Assembly (NCBI RefSeq): GCF_905200055.1
Contig: NZ_CAJKIS010000031.1
Span: 1-28,716, forward strand
Direction: 5' to 3'
Length of the DNA stretch: 28,716 nt
Source of the DNA: an uncultured Fusobacterium sp.
GTDB taxonomy: Bacteria; Fusobacteriota; Fusobacteriia; Fusobacteriales; Fusobacteriaceae
This document shows positions 1 to 7,212 of the stretch, one piece after another. How positions within the stretch are numbered: position 1 is the stretch's first letter; each line of letters begins with the position of its first letter. The position numbers and the translations under genes were made by a program. The notes under the pieces are model-generated. The model worked only from the letters and a program-made list of their open reading frames with translations. It was not told the origin of the DNA and did not search any database.

Positions 1-14
1 CGCGGACAATATTT

Positions 15-43
15 ATATTATCACAAATAATATTTTCTGTCAA
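15..43 (-). promoter_or_regulatory. Strong promoter reading out of the left window edge
   Basis: On the minus strand there is a perfect -35 TTGACA (38-43), a 17-nt spacer and a -10 TAATAT (15-20) preceded by TGA, an extended -10. The start point would be near position 8, so the transcribed gene lies outside the window. It sits beyond the sepF terminator and is therefore a separate unit. It is the closest match to consensus in the window; the gene it serves cannot be seen. Confidence 0.7.
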
Positions 44-80
44 CAACTTTTTTTACTTTTTCATAAAAAAATATCAGCAT

Positions 81-117
81 AAAAAAAGCTGATAAATTAT
101 ATAAAATCTATCAGCTT
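81..117 (-). terminator. Rho-independent terminator after sepF
   Basis: A 9-bp perfect stem (86-94 pairs with 109-117, AAGCTGATA/TATCAGCTT) is followed on the minus strand by a run of seven T (81-87). It ends the minus-strand unit whose last gene is sepF. Confidence 0.85.
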
Positions 118-125
118 GTCTCTAA

Positions 126-446
126 TTATTTTGTTTTATAAGAAGGTATAATCTCTTCCTCTTCATCATATCTTGAATCTAATGTACTTCTTCTGTCTCT
201 ATCATCAAAGTAGAAACTTTTATTTTTAGGTATTGTACAAAAAACCTTTTCACCAGGATTTACTATTTGTCCCTCTTTAATAAACACAGCTCCACTAATA
301 TAATCAAGAATTCTTTGAGACTCTTCCTCTTTTAAGTCAAATAGATTTATATGTACTATTTTTTCCTGTTTTATATACTCTACACATTTTGTACAATCCT
401 CAAATTTTGAAGGTTTTATAAAAACTATATCATATTCTTTATCCAT
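126..446 (-). CDS. sepF: SepF/YlmF-family cell division protein (short form)
   Basis: This 106-residue protein matches the SepF core fold. A helix (about residues 15-28) is followed by IVHINLFDL, a helix with a QRILDYISGAVF-type motif, and then GEKVFCTIP, in the order seen in SepF of Gram-positives and cyanobacteria. SepF polymerises and helps tether FtsZ to the membrane. The usual N-terminal amphipathic membrane helix and linker are absent: the core begins almost at residue 5, and the protein ends in an acidic tail. The ATG is preceded by AAAGGAGAG. It lies 75 nt downstream of the CsgG-type gene, with a possible promoter in the gap. Family assignment is fairly secure from the core motif. Whether it works in division without the membrane helix is not shown here. 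Confidence 0.75.
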   Translation of the reverse strand: MDKEYDIVFIKPSKFEDCTKCVEYIKQEKIVHINLFDLKEEESQRILDYISGAVFIKEGQIVNPGEKVFCTIPKNKSFYFDDRDRRSTLDSRYDEEEEIIPSYKTK

Positions 447-488
447 GTTATCTCTCCTTTACCCTTTAATTAGAACAACTATATAATA

Positions 489-517
489 AGAATACTATTT
501 TATTCTATTTTTTTCAA
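489..517 (-). promoter_or_regulatory. Possible sepF promoter
   Basis: On the minus strand, TTGAAA (512-517), 17 nt, then TATTCT (489-494), between the stop of the CsgG-type gene and sepF. The -10 matches consensus at only 4 of 6 positions, so read-through from the upstream operon is an alternative. Confidence 0.35.
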
Positions 518-521
518 CTTT

Positions 522-1439
522 TTATTTTTTTATCTTTACAATAGCTGGAGTTATAAAATTTTCACCATCATATCTTAGAGTAGAAGCATCTTCTCCTATA
601 TACCCAGTAACTATTGCACTACCAACTAATTTCTCTTCATATCCTAGAATCTCTCCTCTATATTCAATAGGTGCTCCTAGTTTATATACTTCCATCTCTG
701 TTCCAATTCTTAAATTACTATTAATTCCAGAGTTGATAATAATATTCCCTCCAGATTTTTTAACAACAGCAGCACTCCAAGGTGTTGAGTCAACTCTTCT
801 AACTATCTTTTCAACTCCTTGAATTACAGCAGCTCTAAAAGCTTCCTCTTCTAAACTATTGTATGACCCATAAGTTCCTGTTCCTAAAATCGTACTAAAC
901 TCAACTCTTGAACTTCCCTCTCCAGTTTCAGTCCAAACCTTTCCATTAGTTACATCTATAACTTTTAGTTCAATTACAACTTCAGCCCTTTGCTCCTTGC
1001 TCTTAGAGATAATAGATTTATTACCTGTTGTATTAAGTGCATATTTAGTGACACTTCCAACTACAATATAATCTGTATCTAAGAATTTTTGTCTAGCTAA
1101 AAGAGATTTTTGCCCTAAAGAATCTGAAAAAGCAAGTTCTTCCATAACTGTATCTAAATCTTCTCTCTCTAACACAGTAAATCTTCCAGTATTAGAGAAC
1201 TCAGATACTAAGATATCCTTTGTTGTAGAATCTGTTCTAGGAGTTCCAAATCTTGTATAATTTTTAACTTTACCTATAACCACTCTACTTTTTGGAAGTT
1301 TATTTTCTTTATAAGTGTCATACTCTCTAAGGGCTGTTATCTTATCATCTTTTCTTATACTACTCTCTATAGTTGTTTTTCCACAACCAACAAGTGCAAA
1401 GAGTACAGTGGCTAAAATTAAAACTTTTTTATTTATCAT
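522..1439 (-). CDS. CsgG/HfaB-family outer-membrane-type lipoprotein
   Basis: A 305-residue precursor with a lipoprotein signal: Met-Ile-Asn-Lys-Lys, a hydrophobic stretch, then lipobox LVGC with the acylated Cys at residue 19. The mature part follows CsgG: a VIGKVKNYTRF-type strand, a region with TGRFTVLERED, then DYIVVGSVTKY and a VVIELKVIDVTNGKVW block, and a C-terminal extension of about 80 residues. CsgG proteins form outer-membrane export channels for curli, and HfaB acts similarly for holdfast. No csgA, csgE or csgF is nearby, so the cargo is unknown. The start is the ATG at 1439 because AGGGAG lies 8 nt upstream of it; a GTG at 1448 would overlap that ribosome site. It follows nrnA by about a dozen bases and is probably co-transcribed. 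Confidence 0.75.
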   Translation of the reverse strand: MINKKVLILATVLFALVGCGKTTIESSIRKDDKITALREYDTYKENKLPKSRVVIGKVKNYTRFGTPRTDSTTKDILVSEFSNTGRFTVLEREDLDTVMEELAFSDSLGQKSLLARQKFLDTDYIVVGSVTKYALNTTGNKSIISKSKEQRAEVVIELKVIDVTNGKVWTETGEGSSRVEFSTILGTGTYGSYNSLEEEAFRAAVIQGVEKIVRRVDSTPWSAAVVKKSGGNIIINSGINSNLRIGTEMEVYKLGAPIEYRGEILGYEEKLVGSAIVTGYIGEDASTLRYDGENFITPAIVKIKK

Positions 1440-1451
1440 CTTTAACACTCC

Positions 1452-2393
1452 CTAAAGATTTTCCATCACTATTTTTAAAATCTCTTCTGGTGGTAATTCA
1501 CTTGAGAAACCAGCAGCTTTCTTATGTCCACCACCACCAAATAAAGCAGCAATTACATTTACATCTTTATCAGTTTTACTTCTCATACTTCCTTTAATCA
1601 TTCCAGGCTTATCTTCTCTCAAGAAAAGAGAGATATCAGCTTTTTCATAAGAGATTAATTTTTCAACTATATTTTCAGTATCTTCTTTTCTTCCACCAAC
1701 TTTTAACATATCTTCATTTGAAAGAAAAAAGTAAGCTAACTCTTTTTCCGGATAAAATTCCATTTCATACATAGCTTGTCCAAGAAGTTTCATAGCAGCC
1801 ATACTCTGTCTATTCCAAAATTCTTTAATAATTTTAGAGTTATTAACTCCAATATTTACTAAATCTCCTGCCATTTCAAATGTTTTTACTGTTACATTAT
1901 CATGTTGAAAATTTCCAGTATCATTTACAAGTCCAACATATAGTGCTTCACCTATATTAGTATCTATTTCTATTTCACAATATTTTAAAAATCTATAGAT
2001 AATCTCGCTTGTTGAAGATATATTTAAAACATAATTTAAGTTTGCATATTCAGGGTTGCTAATATGATGATCTATATTAATTATATAGCTATCTTTTATT
2101 AGATCTTTCATTACTCCAGTTCTCTCAATTGTTGCACTATCCACACATATAGCTAGATCAAAATCATACTCTTTTTTACTATCATATAGTTCTGCTTTAT
2201 CACTTAGTTTTAAAAATTTTACTCTATCAGGTATCTTATCTTGCAAAATAAATCTTACATCACAATCTTTATTTAATTTTTCTATTCCACCCAAAAGAGC
2301 TAATCCAGCTCCAACAGCATCTCCATCAGGATTTACATGGGCAGTTATAATTATTTTTTTGCTCTCTAGTATCTTTTCTTTTATTTTTTGCAT
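1452..2393 (-). CDS. nrnA: DHH-family oligoribonuclease/pAp phosphatase
   Basis: A 313-residue DHH/DHHA1 phosphoesterase. Metal-binding motifs are visible in order: HVNPDGDA (His19, Asp23, Asp25), Asp85 in ICVDSA, Asp108-His109-His110, Asp158-Thr-Gly, and the C-terminal substrate-binding GGGGHKKAAGF of the DHHA1 domain. NrnA enzymes degrade very short RNA fragments (nanoRNA) and, in many species, dephosphorylate 3'-phosphoadenosine 5'-phosphate. It is cytoplasmic, with a length normal for the family. GGAGG lies 4 nt before the ATG, and the start is 12 nt after the hprK stop, so the two are in one operon. Confidence 0.9.
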   Translation of the reverse strand: MQKIKEKILESKKIIITAHVNPDGDAVGAGLALLGGIEKLNKDCDVRFILQDKIPDRVKFLKLSDKAELYDSKKEYDFDLAICVDSATIERTGVMKDLIKDSYIINIDHHISNPEYANLNYVLNISSTSEIIYRFLKYCEIEIDTNIGEALYVGLVNDTGNFQHDNVTVKTFEMAGDLVNIGVNNSKIIKEFWNRQSMAAMKLLGQAMYEMEFYPEKELAYFFLSNEDMLKVGGRKEDTENIVEKLISYEKADISLFLREDKPGMIKGSMRSKTDKDVNVIAALFGGGGHKKAAGFSSELPPEEILKIVMENL

Positions 2394-2405
2394 TATTCCT
2401 CCAAA

Positions 2406-4334
2406 CTATTCAGTCAATAGCTTTCTTTCTTCTTCTGTCATTCTCTTCAATCCTTCACGATAAAGTTTTTCAGGATCATGTCCAAGTTTAATAGCCATCA
2501 AATTCATAACTGCTATTTCAACCATGGCAGCAGCATTTCTTCCTGAAGAGATATATAAAATAAATTTAGCTATCTTATTTCCAAGAATTTCAGAAGATGT
2601 ACTTTGATAATCTACTGCTGTCATATAGTTATCTCTCTCTTGCTCTTTAAGCTCAATAATAATATCTAATTTTTTATTGATTCTAACAGCACCTAGTCCA
2701 TAAAGAGTTTTTATATCTATTATTCCCAACCCTCTAATTTCCATAAAATATGGAAGAGTAGCTGATTTTCCAATTATATCTCCACTTACATCTTTAACAA
2801 ATTTTACCAAGTCATCTGCTACAAGTCTATGTCCTCTATGAATCAACTCAAGGGCAGTCTCACTTTTACCAATTCCACTTCTTCCTACAAGCAGTACTCC
2901 AAAACCATAAAGCTCTAAAAATACTCCATGTAATGAAATGCTCGGTGTAAAATATGTTTCTAAAAATCCATTAAAGTTTGCTATTATTTGAGAGGCTTTT
3001 CTGTATGGTGCTCTACATAAAATAGTATTGCTTTCCTTGATCAATTCTAAAAAATAATCTGGTACTTCAACATCTGAAGTAAGTACTATCACTGGAAAAT
3101 TAAATTCAAAATATCTTTTTAAATTCTCTATTCTTTTATGTTCATCTAAACTACTTAAATATTTAAACTCTACCTTTGAAAATAGTTGTACCCCTGTATA
3201 TCCTTCATCTTCGTACATATCTACATATCCAGAAAGTGCCAGTGATGGTCTATGAATACCAGTTACTTTTATATATGTATTCTCTAGCATCTCTTCACCA
3301 TGAAGAACTTTTAAATTAAATTCATCTTTTAATTTCTTTACTGGAAGTTTTTTCTCGTTCATATTATCTCCCTGTTTAGCCTTATTCGCCTTTATTATCT
3401 TTTGAGATTCTTTCATAAAATATTCAGCAGAATTTACACCCATTTTCTTTAATCTATAATTTAAAGCTGCTGTTTCTAAAATTATAGCAAGGTTTCTTCC
3501 TCTTCTTACAGGTATTATAAGTTTTAAGATTTTCTCCCCTAAAAACTCCTCATATACCTCATCTAATCCCAATCTATCATAGAACTTTTTCTCATTCCAT
3601 TCTTCTAAAACCACAAGCATATCTATTCTTTTCATTTTTCTTGTAGCTTTTATTCCAAATTGAGTAGTGACATCTATCTGACTACCATCTGTATTCTGTA
3701 TAAAAAAGTGACTATCCATTTGAGATTTATCAAAACGGTTGTAACCCTCTAGATCGTTTTCAGCCATTCTTCTAATGATAAGATTATTATCTGTAACAAG
3801 TTTATGTCCTCTTTCAAGCAGTTCAATAGTTACTCCAAGTTTTGCATCTTCATATCCAGTAAGAAGAACTCCTACCCCCATAATTTCAAGGAGCATATAA
3901 CCATTTATCATCTTCTCCTCTGCCAACTCTTTAGATAGGAAAAATTTTAGCTCTCTTATTGTTTTAGTAGTTCTCATAGGACTTTTTAAAATTGTTTTAT
4001 TATTTTTCTTAGCTCCAGCAATCATCTCATCTGTGACCTTTGTTTCTGCTGTAATAATCAATGCTGGAAATCCATATGAAAAATATTTATCCCACATTTC
4101 AGCTTTTTTTTCGTGTGGAAGAGTATCTACAAATCTTGCCTCTTTTTTTCCATAAATATGTAAATATTTATTTAACTCCTCACCTTTTTCATCAAAAAAA
4201 CCTATCAATTCATACCCAACATGATATAAACTAGGAAGTTTCAGTTGAAAATCTAAATCTCCCTCATTTATAACCTCCATATTAAAATGTTTCACTAATT
4301 TTCTAACTGTGAAAACTTCTTCAAATTTTCTCAT
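2406..4334 (-). CDS. hprK: Tandem HPr kinase/phosphorylase: degenerate plus intact module
   Basis: This 642-residue protein is about twice the usual HprK length (310-320) and consists of two HprK-like modules. Module 2 (residues 325-642) has all catalytic features: His469 in LHGV, the P-loop GRSGIGKSE at 484-492 with Lys490, HRLVADD, and the signature EIRGLGIIDIKTLYGLGAVR. It should phosphorylate HPr on the regulatory Ser and reverse this. Module 1 (1-324) aligns throughout, but the P-loop reads GYEDAKLGV (160-168), the HG dyad is NG, VADD is VTDN, and the signature is unrecognisable. It is probably catalytically dead and perhaps structural or regulatory. AAGGAG lies 9 nt before the ATG. A second ribosome site precedes Met325. 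The gene sits between the coiled-coil protein and nrnA. The fusion is real in this sequence; the role of module 1 is inference. Confidence 0.9.
   Translation of the reverse strand: MRKFEEVFTVRKLVKHFNMEVINEGDLDFQLKLPSLYHVGYELIGFFDEKGEELNKYLHIYGKKEARFVDTLPHEKKAEMWDKYFSYGFPALIITAETKVTDEMIAGAKKNNKTILKSPMRTTKTIRELKFFLSKELAEEKMINGYMLLEIMGVGVLLTGYEDAKLGVTIELLERGHKLVTDNNLIIRRMAENDLEGYNRFDKSQMDSHFFIQNTDGSQIDVTTQFGIKATRKMKRIDMLVVLEEWNEKKFYDRLGLDEVYEEFLGEKILKLIIPVRRGRNLAIILETAALNYRLKKMGVNSAEYFMKESQKIIKANKAKQGDNMNEKKLPVKKLKDEFNLKVLHGEEMLENTYIKVTGIHRPSLALSGYVDMYEDEGYTGVQLFSKVEFKYLSSLDEHKRIENLKRYFEFNFPVIVLTSDVEVPDYFLELIKESNTILCRAPYRKASQIIANFNGFLETYFTPSISLHGVFLELYGFGVLLVGRSGIGKSETALELIHRGHRLVADDLVKFVKDVSGDIIGKSATLPYFMEIRGLGIIDIKTLYGLGAVRINKKLDIIIELKEQERDNYMTAVDYQSTSSEILGNKIAKFILYISSGRNAAAMVEIAVMNLMAIKLGHDPEKLYREGLKRMTEEERKLLTE
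3360..3378 (-). promoter_or_regulatory. Internal ribosome binding site and ATG at the hprK module junction
   Basis: Within hprK the minus strand reads AGGGAG, then 5 nt, then the in-frame ATG of Met325 (3360-3362). Initiation here would give a 318-residue protein, the canonical HprK length, containing only the intact kinase module. The site is as good as that of the neighbouring CsgG-type gene (AGGGAG, 8 nt). Either it is used, or it is a relic of two once-separate genes. Confidence 0.55.
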
Positions 4335-4373
4335 AACTTACAACTCCTTTTTCTGAGAAAAATTTTAGCCTTT

Positions 4374-5111
4374 TTAATTTTCTAACATTTTTACTTCTTT
4401 AAAACCGCTATTTTTCTCTTGCTTAGGTTGTTCATTTTGGCTTATATTTTCTTTCTTTACCTCTAAATTTTCTTTAGGTTTATTTACTACCCTTTCAACT
4501 TCATGAATCTTTATTTTAGGAAGATCTTCACGCTTTTTAGTAGTTTTTTCTATGCTCTCAATCTTAGTTTTTTTAACATTTACAGCTCCTTTTGGAATAC
4601 TTTCATTATTTTCTTTAGTTACTGTTTTGTTAATTTTTTTACTAGCTTCTGCTTTTTTTATATTCTCTTGAATCTTAGGTTTTTCAACTATTTTTTCAAT
4701 AGATTTATTATCTTTTTTCTCTTCTATACTTTCAGAAGAAGATGTTGTAACTTGTAAACTATTCTCTTTTAATTTCTCTTCAGCTAATTTTTCTGCCTCC
4801 AATTTTTTCTGTTCCTCTATAGCTTTTAGTTCCTCTAGTTTTCTTAGCTCCTCTAACCTCTTCTCCTCAGCCTCAAGACGTTTTTTCTCTTTAAAACTTT
4901 TATCTTCTTTCATGTAGTTTTTATCTAAATAGAAGTTATCCTCTCTTCTAATAAAGGAGCTTGCCACTTTAGTATACAAAGTGTCTTTTCTACTTTCCAC
5001 TCCTCTTTTTACTTTTTGATACTCTTCATACATCTTATATTCATAAAATAGAAAACCAAAGAATACAATAAGCTTAATAAAAAAAGAAAAAGCTCCACCT
5101 TTTTTAGCCAT
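4374..5111 (-). CDS. Membrane-anchored Lys/Glu-rich coiled-coil protein, unknown function
   Basis: I do not recognise the family. The 245 residues start with MAKKGG and one hydrophobic segment at about residues 8-23. A basic linker follows, then a highly charged helix at about 70-118 of repeating K/E/L/A (for example RLEAEEKRLEELRKLEEL) that should form a coiled coil, and then a low-complexity Lys/Glu/Ser/Asn tail. This resembles the architecture of TolA- or TonB-like spacers or divisome/envelope tethers, but no C-terminal globular domain is present. Its start overlaps the 3' end of folC by 8 nt and its stop is 39 nt before hprK, so it is translated as part of the operon. One inner-membrane anchor with a long charged tail is all that can be supported. 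Confidence 0.75.
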   Translation of the reverse strand: MAKKGGAFSFFIKLIVFFGFLFYEYKMYEEYQKVKRGVESRKDTLYTKVASSFIRREDNFYLDKNYMKEDKSFKEKKRLEAEEKRLEELRKLEELKAIEEQKKLEAEKLAEEKLKENSLQVTTSSSESIEEKKDNKSIEKIVEKPKIQENIKKAEASKKINKTVTKENNESIPKGAVNVKKTKIESIEKTTKKREDLPKIKIHEVERVVNKPKENLEVKKENISQNEQPKQEKNSGFKEVKMLEN

Positions 5112-6339
5112 TTATTTCCTCTTTAAATTTACTCAAAAGATAGAATGAACCACAAATTAGAATAATTTTTTTATTCATATTTTTTGCTTGCTCAAAAGCT
5201 TTAACTATATTATTTTCTACACTACAACCATTTTTCTCATCTATAAGTTCATAAATCTCTTCACCTACAGTTCCACGAGGATTTTCAGCCAAAGATGTAA
5301 AAATTATATTTGAAGTTACAGGTCTTAAAATTTCTAATATATTTTTTCTATCTTTATCTTTTAAAATTGAAACTATAGCCACCACTTCATTTGGAGAAAA
5401 TCCCTTTTCTACAACTTTTTTAAGTTCTGTCATTCCATCAGGATTATGTGCTCCATCAAGAACAACTAATGGATTTGAACTATATCTTTCAAATCTACAT
5501 TGCCAAACTGTTTTTTCACTAGCTCTTTTTATAATTTCTTTATCAATTCCAAGTTCTATAGCAGCCTCATATGCACATAGAAAGTTTTTCACTTGATACT
5601 CTCCAAATAATGAAAAGTTATACTTTTCATCACCTATTTCAATTTTAGTAACAAAATTATCAAAATCTAAGCTCCATTTTCTGTTTGTATATTTTTCTAA
5701 AACATTTACAACATGGGCTTTTTCTTCATAAATTGCCTTTAAAAATTCTGGATCACTATCAGCAACTATAACTTTTAGGGTATCTTTTATAATTCCAGCT
5801 TTTTCTTTAGCTATTTTGTAGATAGTATCTCCTAAATATTCAGTATGATCTAATGTTACATTTGTAATAATACAAAGCTCTGCATCAACTACATTTGTAG
5901 CATCAAATCTTCCTCCCATACCTGTTTCAAGTACTACATAATCAGCTTTTCTATCTTGAAAATATTTAAACATCATAGCAGTTGTCACTTCAAAAAATGT
6001 AGGTTTTACTCCTGCTCTTTCAATAGCTTTTTTTACTTCATCATAGTAATAAGCTATATCTTTGTCTGAAATATCCTCTCCATTCATTCTTATTCTCTCA
6101 TTAAATTTTAAAATATGCGGAGAAGTATATTTCCCAACTTTATATCCTGCCTCAAGAAGAATAGTTTCTAATGTAGTAGCAGTTGACCCCTTACCATTAG
6201 TTCCTGCTATATGAATTATCTTATAACTTTTTTCTGGATTTCCTAACTCTTTACAAATTTTTTCTATATTTTCTAAACCTAATTTTATTCCATGCATAGA
6301 ATAAGAGTAAAGCTCATCTAACAATTGATCTATATTCAT
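5104..6339 (-). CDS. folC: Folylpolyglutamate synthase/dihydrofolate synthase
   Basis: A 411-residue Mur-ligase-family enzyme. The P-loop HIAGTNGKGST is at about residues 42-52, followed by KYTSPHILKFNERIRMNG (folate-binding loop), LETGMGGRFDATN, LDHTEYLGDTIYKIAKEKAGIIK, and the C-domain motif LDGAHNPDG. FolC adds glutamate to dihydropteroate and/or to folates, which retains them in the cell. The length is normal. It begins 26 nt after the mtnN stop and overlaps the next gene by 8 nt, so translation is likely coupled. Whether it is mono- or bifunctional cannot be read from the sequence alone. Confidence 0.92.
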   Translation of the reverse strand: MNIDQLLDELYSYSMHGIKLGLENIEKICKELGNPEKSYKIIHIAGTNGKGSTATTLETILLEAGYKVGKYTSPHILKFNERIRMNGEDISDKDIAYYYDEVKKAIERAGVKPTFFEVTTAMMFKYFQDRKADYVVLETGMGGRFDATNVVDAELCIITNVTLDHTEYLGDTIYKIAKEKAGIIKDTLKVIVADSDPEFLKAIYEEKAHVVNVLEKYTNRKWSLDFDNFVTKIEIGDEKYNFSLFGEYQVKNFLCAYEAAIELGIDKEIIKRASEKTVWQCRFERYSSNPLVVLDGAHNPDGMTELKKVVEKGFSPNEVVAIVSILKDKDRKNILEILRPVTSNIIFTSLAENPRGTVGEEIYELIDEKNGCSVENNIVKAFEQAKNMNKKIILICGSFYLLSKFKEEING

Positions 6340-6365
6340 TTTTGCTCCTTCATTTTAATTACTGA

Positions 6366-7061
6366 TTATATTCTTTCTAGAATTCCTTCAATTATTGTTT
6401 TAGAATTTTTAGCAGCAAGTTTTACAAACTCTGGAAAATCTACTTTTGCATCATGGTTAGCTTTATCAGAGATAGCTCTTATAATTAAGAAAGGCATTTT
6501 AAACACATGGCAAACATGAGCTACAGCAGCCCCTTCCATTTCTGTACAATCAGCATTAAAAGTATCTCTCAGCCATTTTATCTTTTCAACAGATGCAACA
6601 AACTCATCTCCACTTACAATACGTCCCTTTCTAACTTTTTCTCTTCCAAATTTTTCAACAGCAACAGAGTAAGCAAGATCTACAAGCTCTCTATCAGCTT
6701 CAAATATATATGTATCCATTCTAGGAATTTGTCCAAGAGCATATCCAAAAGCTGTACTATCAAAGTCATGTTCTATTTGATCTACTCCAATAACAATATC
6801 CCCTATATTAATATCTGGATTTGTTCCTCCTGCTACTCCTGTAAATAAAATTTTTGATACCTTAAAATGTTCTATCATCAAAGTTGCACATATAGCAGCA
6901 TTTACTTTTCCAATTCCTCCTTCAACTAATACAACCTCTTTATTTAAAAGATTTCCCTTAAAGAACTCAAGATTTCCAATTTTTTCAACTTGAATATCAG
7001 TCATAATATTTTTTAATTCTATTACCTCTTCATTCATTGCTCCAATTATACCTATTCTCAT
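6366..7061 (-). CDS. mtnN: 5'-methylthioadenosine/S-adenosylhomocysteine nucleosidase
   Basis: A 231-residue MTAN of standard length. The N-terminus MRIGIIGAMNEEV carries the catalytic Glu12. GGIGKVNAA, FTGVAGG, the purine/ribose-binding MEGAAVAHVC and the catalytic Asp199 in RAISDKA all follow in the right order. It cleaves adenine from MTA and SAH, feeding methionine salvage and the activated-methyl cycle, and yields S-ribosylhomocysteine, the precursor of AI-2. It is the first gene of the minus-strand operon; GAGGTGG lies 8 nt before the ATG and a good promoter lies about 50 nt upstream. Confidence 0.95.
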   Translation of the reverse strand: MRIGIIGAMNEEVIELKNIMTDIQVEKIGNLEFFKGNLLNKEVVLVEGGIGKVNAAICATLMIEHFKVSKILFTGVAGGTNPDINIGDIVIGVDQIEHDFDSTAFGYALGQIPRMDTYIFEADRELVDLAYSVAVEKFGREKVRKGRIVSGDEFVASVEKIKWLRDTFNADCTEMEGAAVAHVCHVFKMPFLIIRAISDKANHDAKVDFPEFVKLAAKNSKTIIEGILERI

Positions 7062-7110
7062 TATTTTTCCACCTCTATATTAATTATTTTTTCGTTTTTT
7101 CTTCCTTAAA

Positions 7111-7139
7111 ATTATACCATAGGAACACTTATTACGCAA
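7111..7139 (-). promoter_or_regulatory. Promoter of the mtnN-folC-hprK-nrnA operon
   Basis: On the minus strand, TTGCGT (7134-7139), 17 nt, then TATAAT (7111-7116) preceded by TGG, an extended -10. It lies back-to-back with the promoter of the plus-strand acyltransferase gene. Confidence 0.75.
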
Positions 7140-7165
7140 TTAAGATACCCAAATTTCTAAATTTA

Positions 7166-7174
7166 TGTTATAAT
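7166..7174 (+). promoter_or_regulatory. Extended -10 promoter of the LpxL-like gene
   Basis: TGTTATAAT, a full extended -10, lies about 39 nt before the chosen ATG. No convincing -35 is seen 16-18 nt upstream, which fits an extended -10 promoter. Confidence 0.6.
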
Positions 7175-7212
7175 AATTTAGTATAAAAATTTTATTGCAG
7201 GTGGTATTTTTT

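Noticed and set aside
1440..1448. GTG start at 1448 for the CsgG-type gene
   Set aside because: The AGGGAG ribosome site abuts this GTG, leaving no spacing; ATG 1439 has 8 nt spacing and gives a normal lipoprotein signal.
1373..1597. Plus-strand frames lying opposite minus-strand genes (also at 4503-4757, 6507-6848, 10189-10919, 12115-12471, 17167-17373)
   Set aside because: They are antisense shadows of well-supported genes, have poor composition, and lack ribosome sites and family motifs.
7195..7212. TTG start at 7195 for the LpxL-like gene
   Set aside because: It has no ribosome site of its own and overlaps AGGTGG, which serves ATG 7213.
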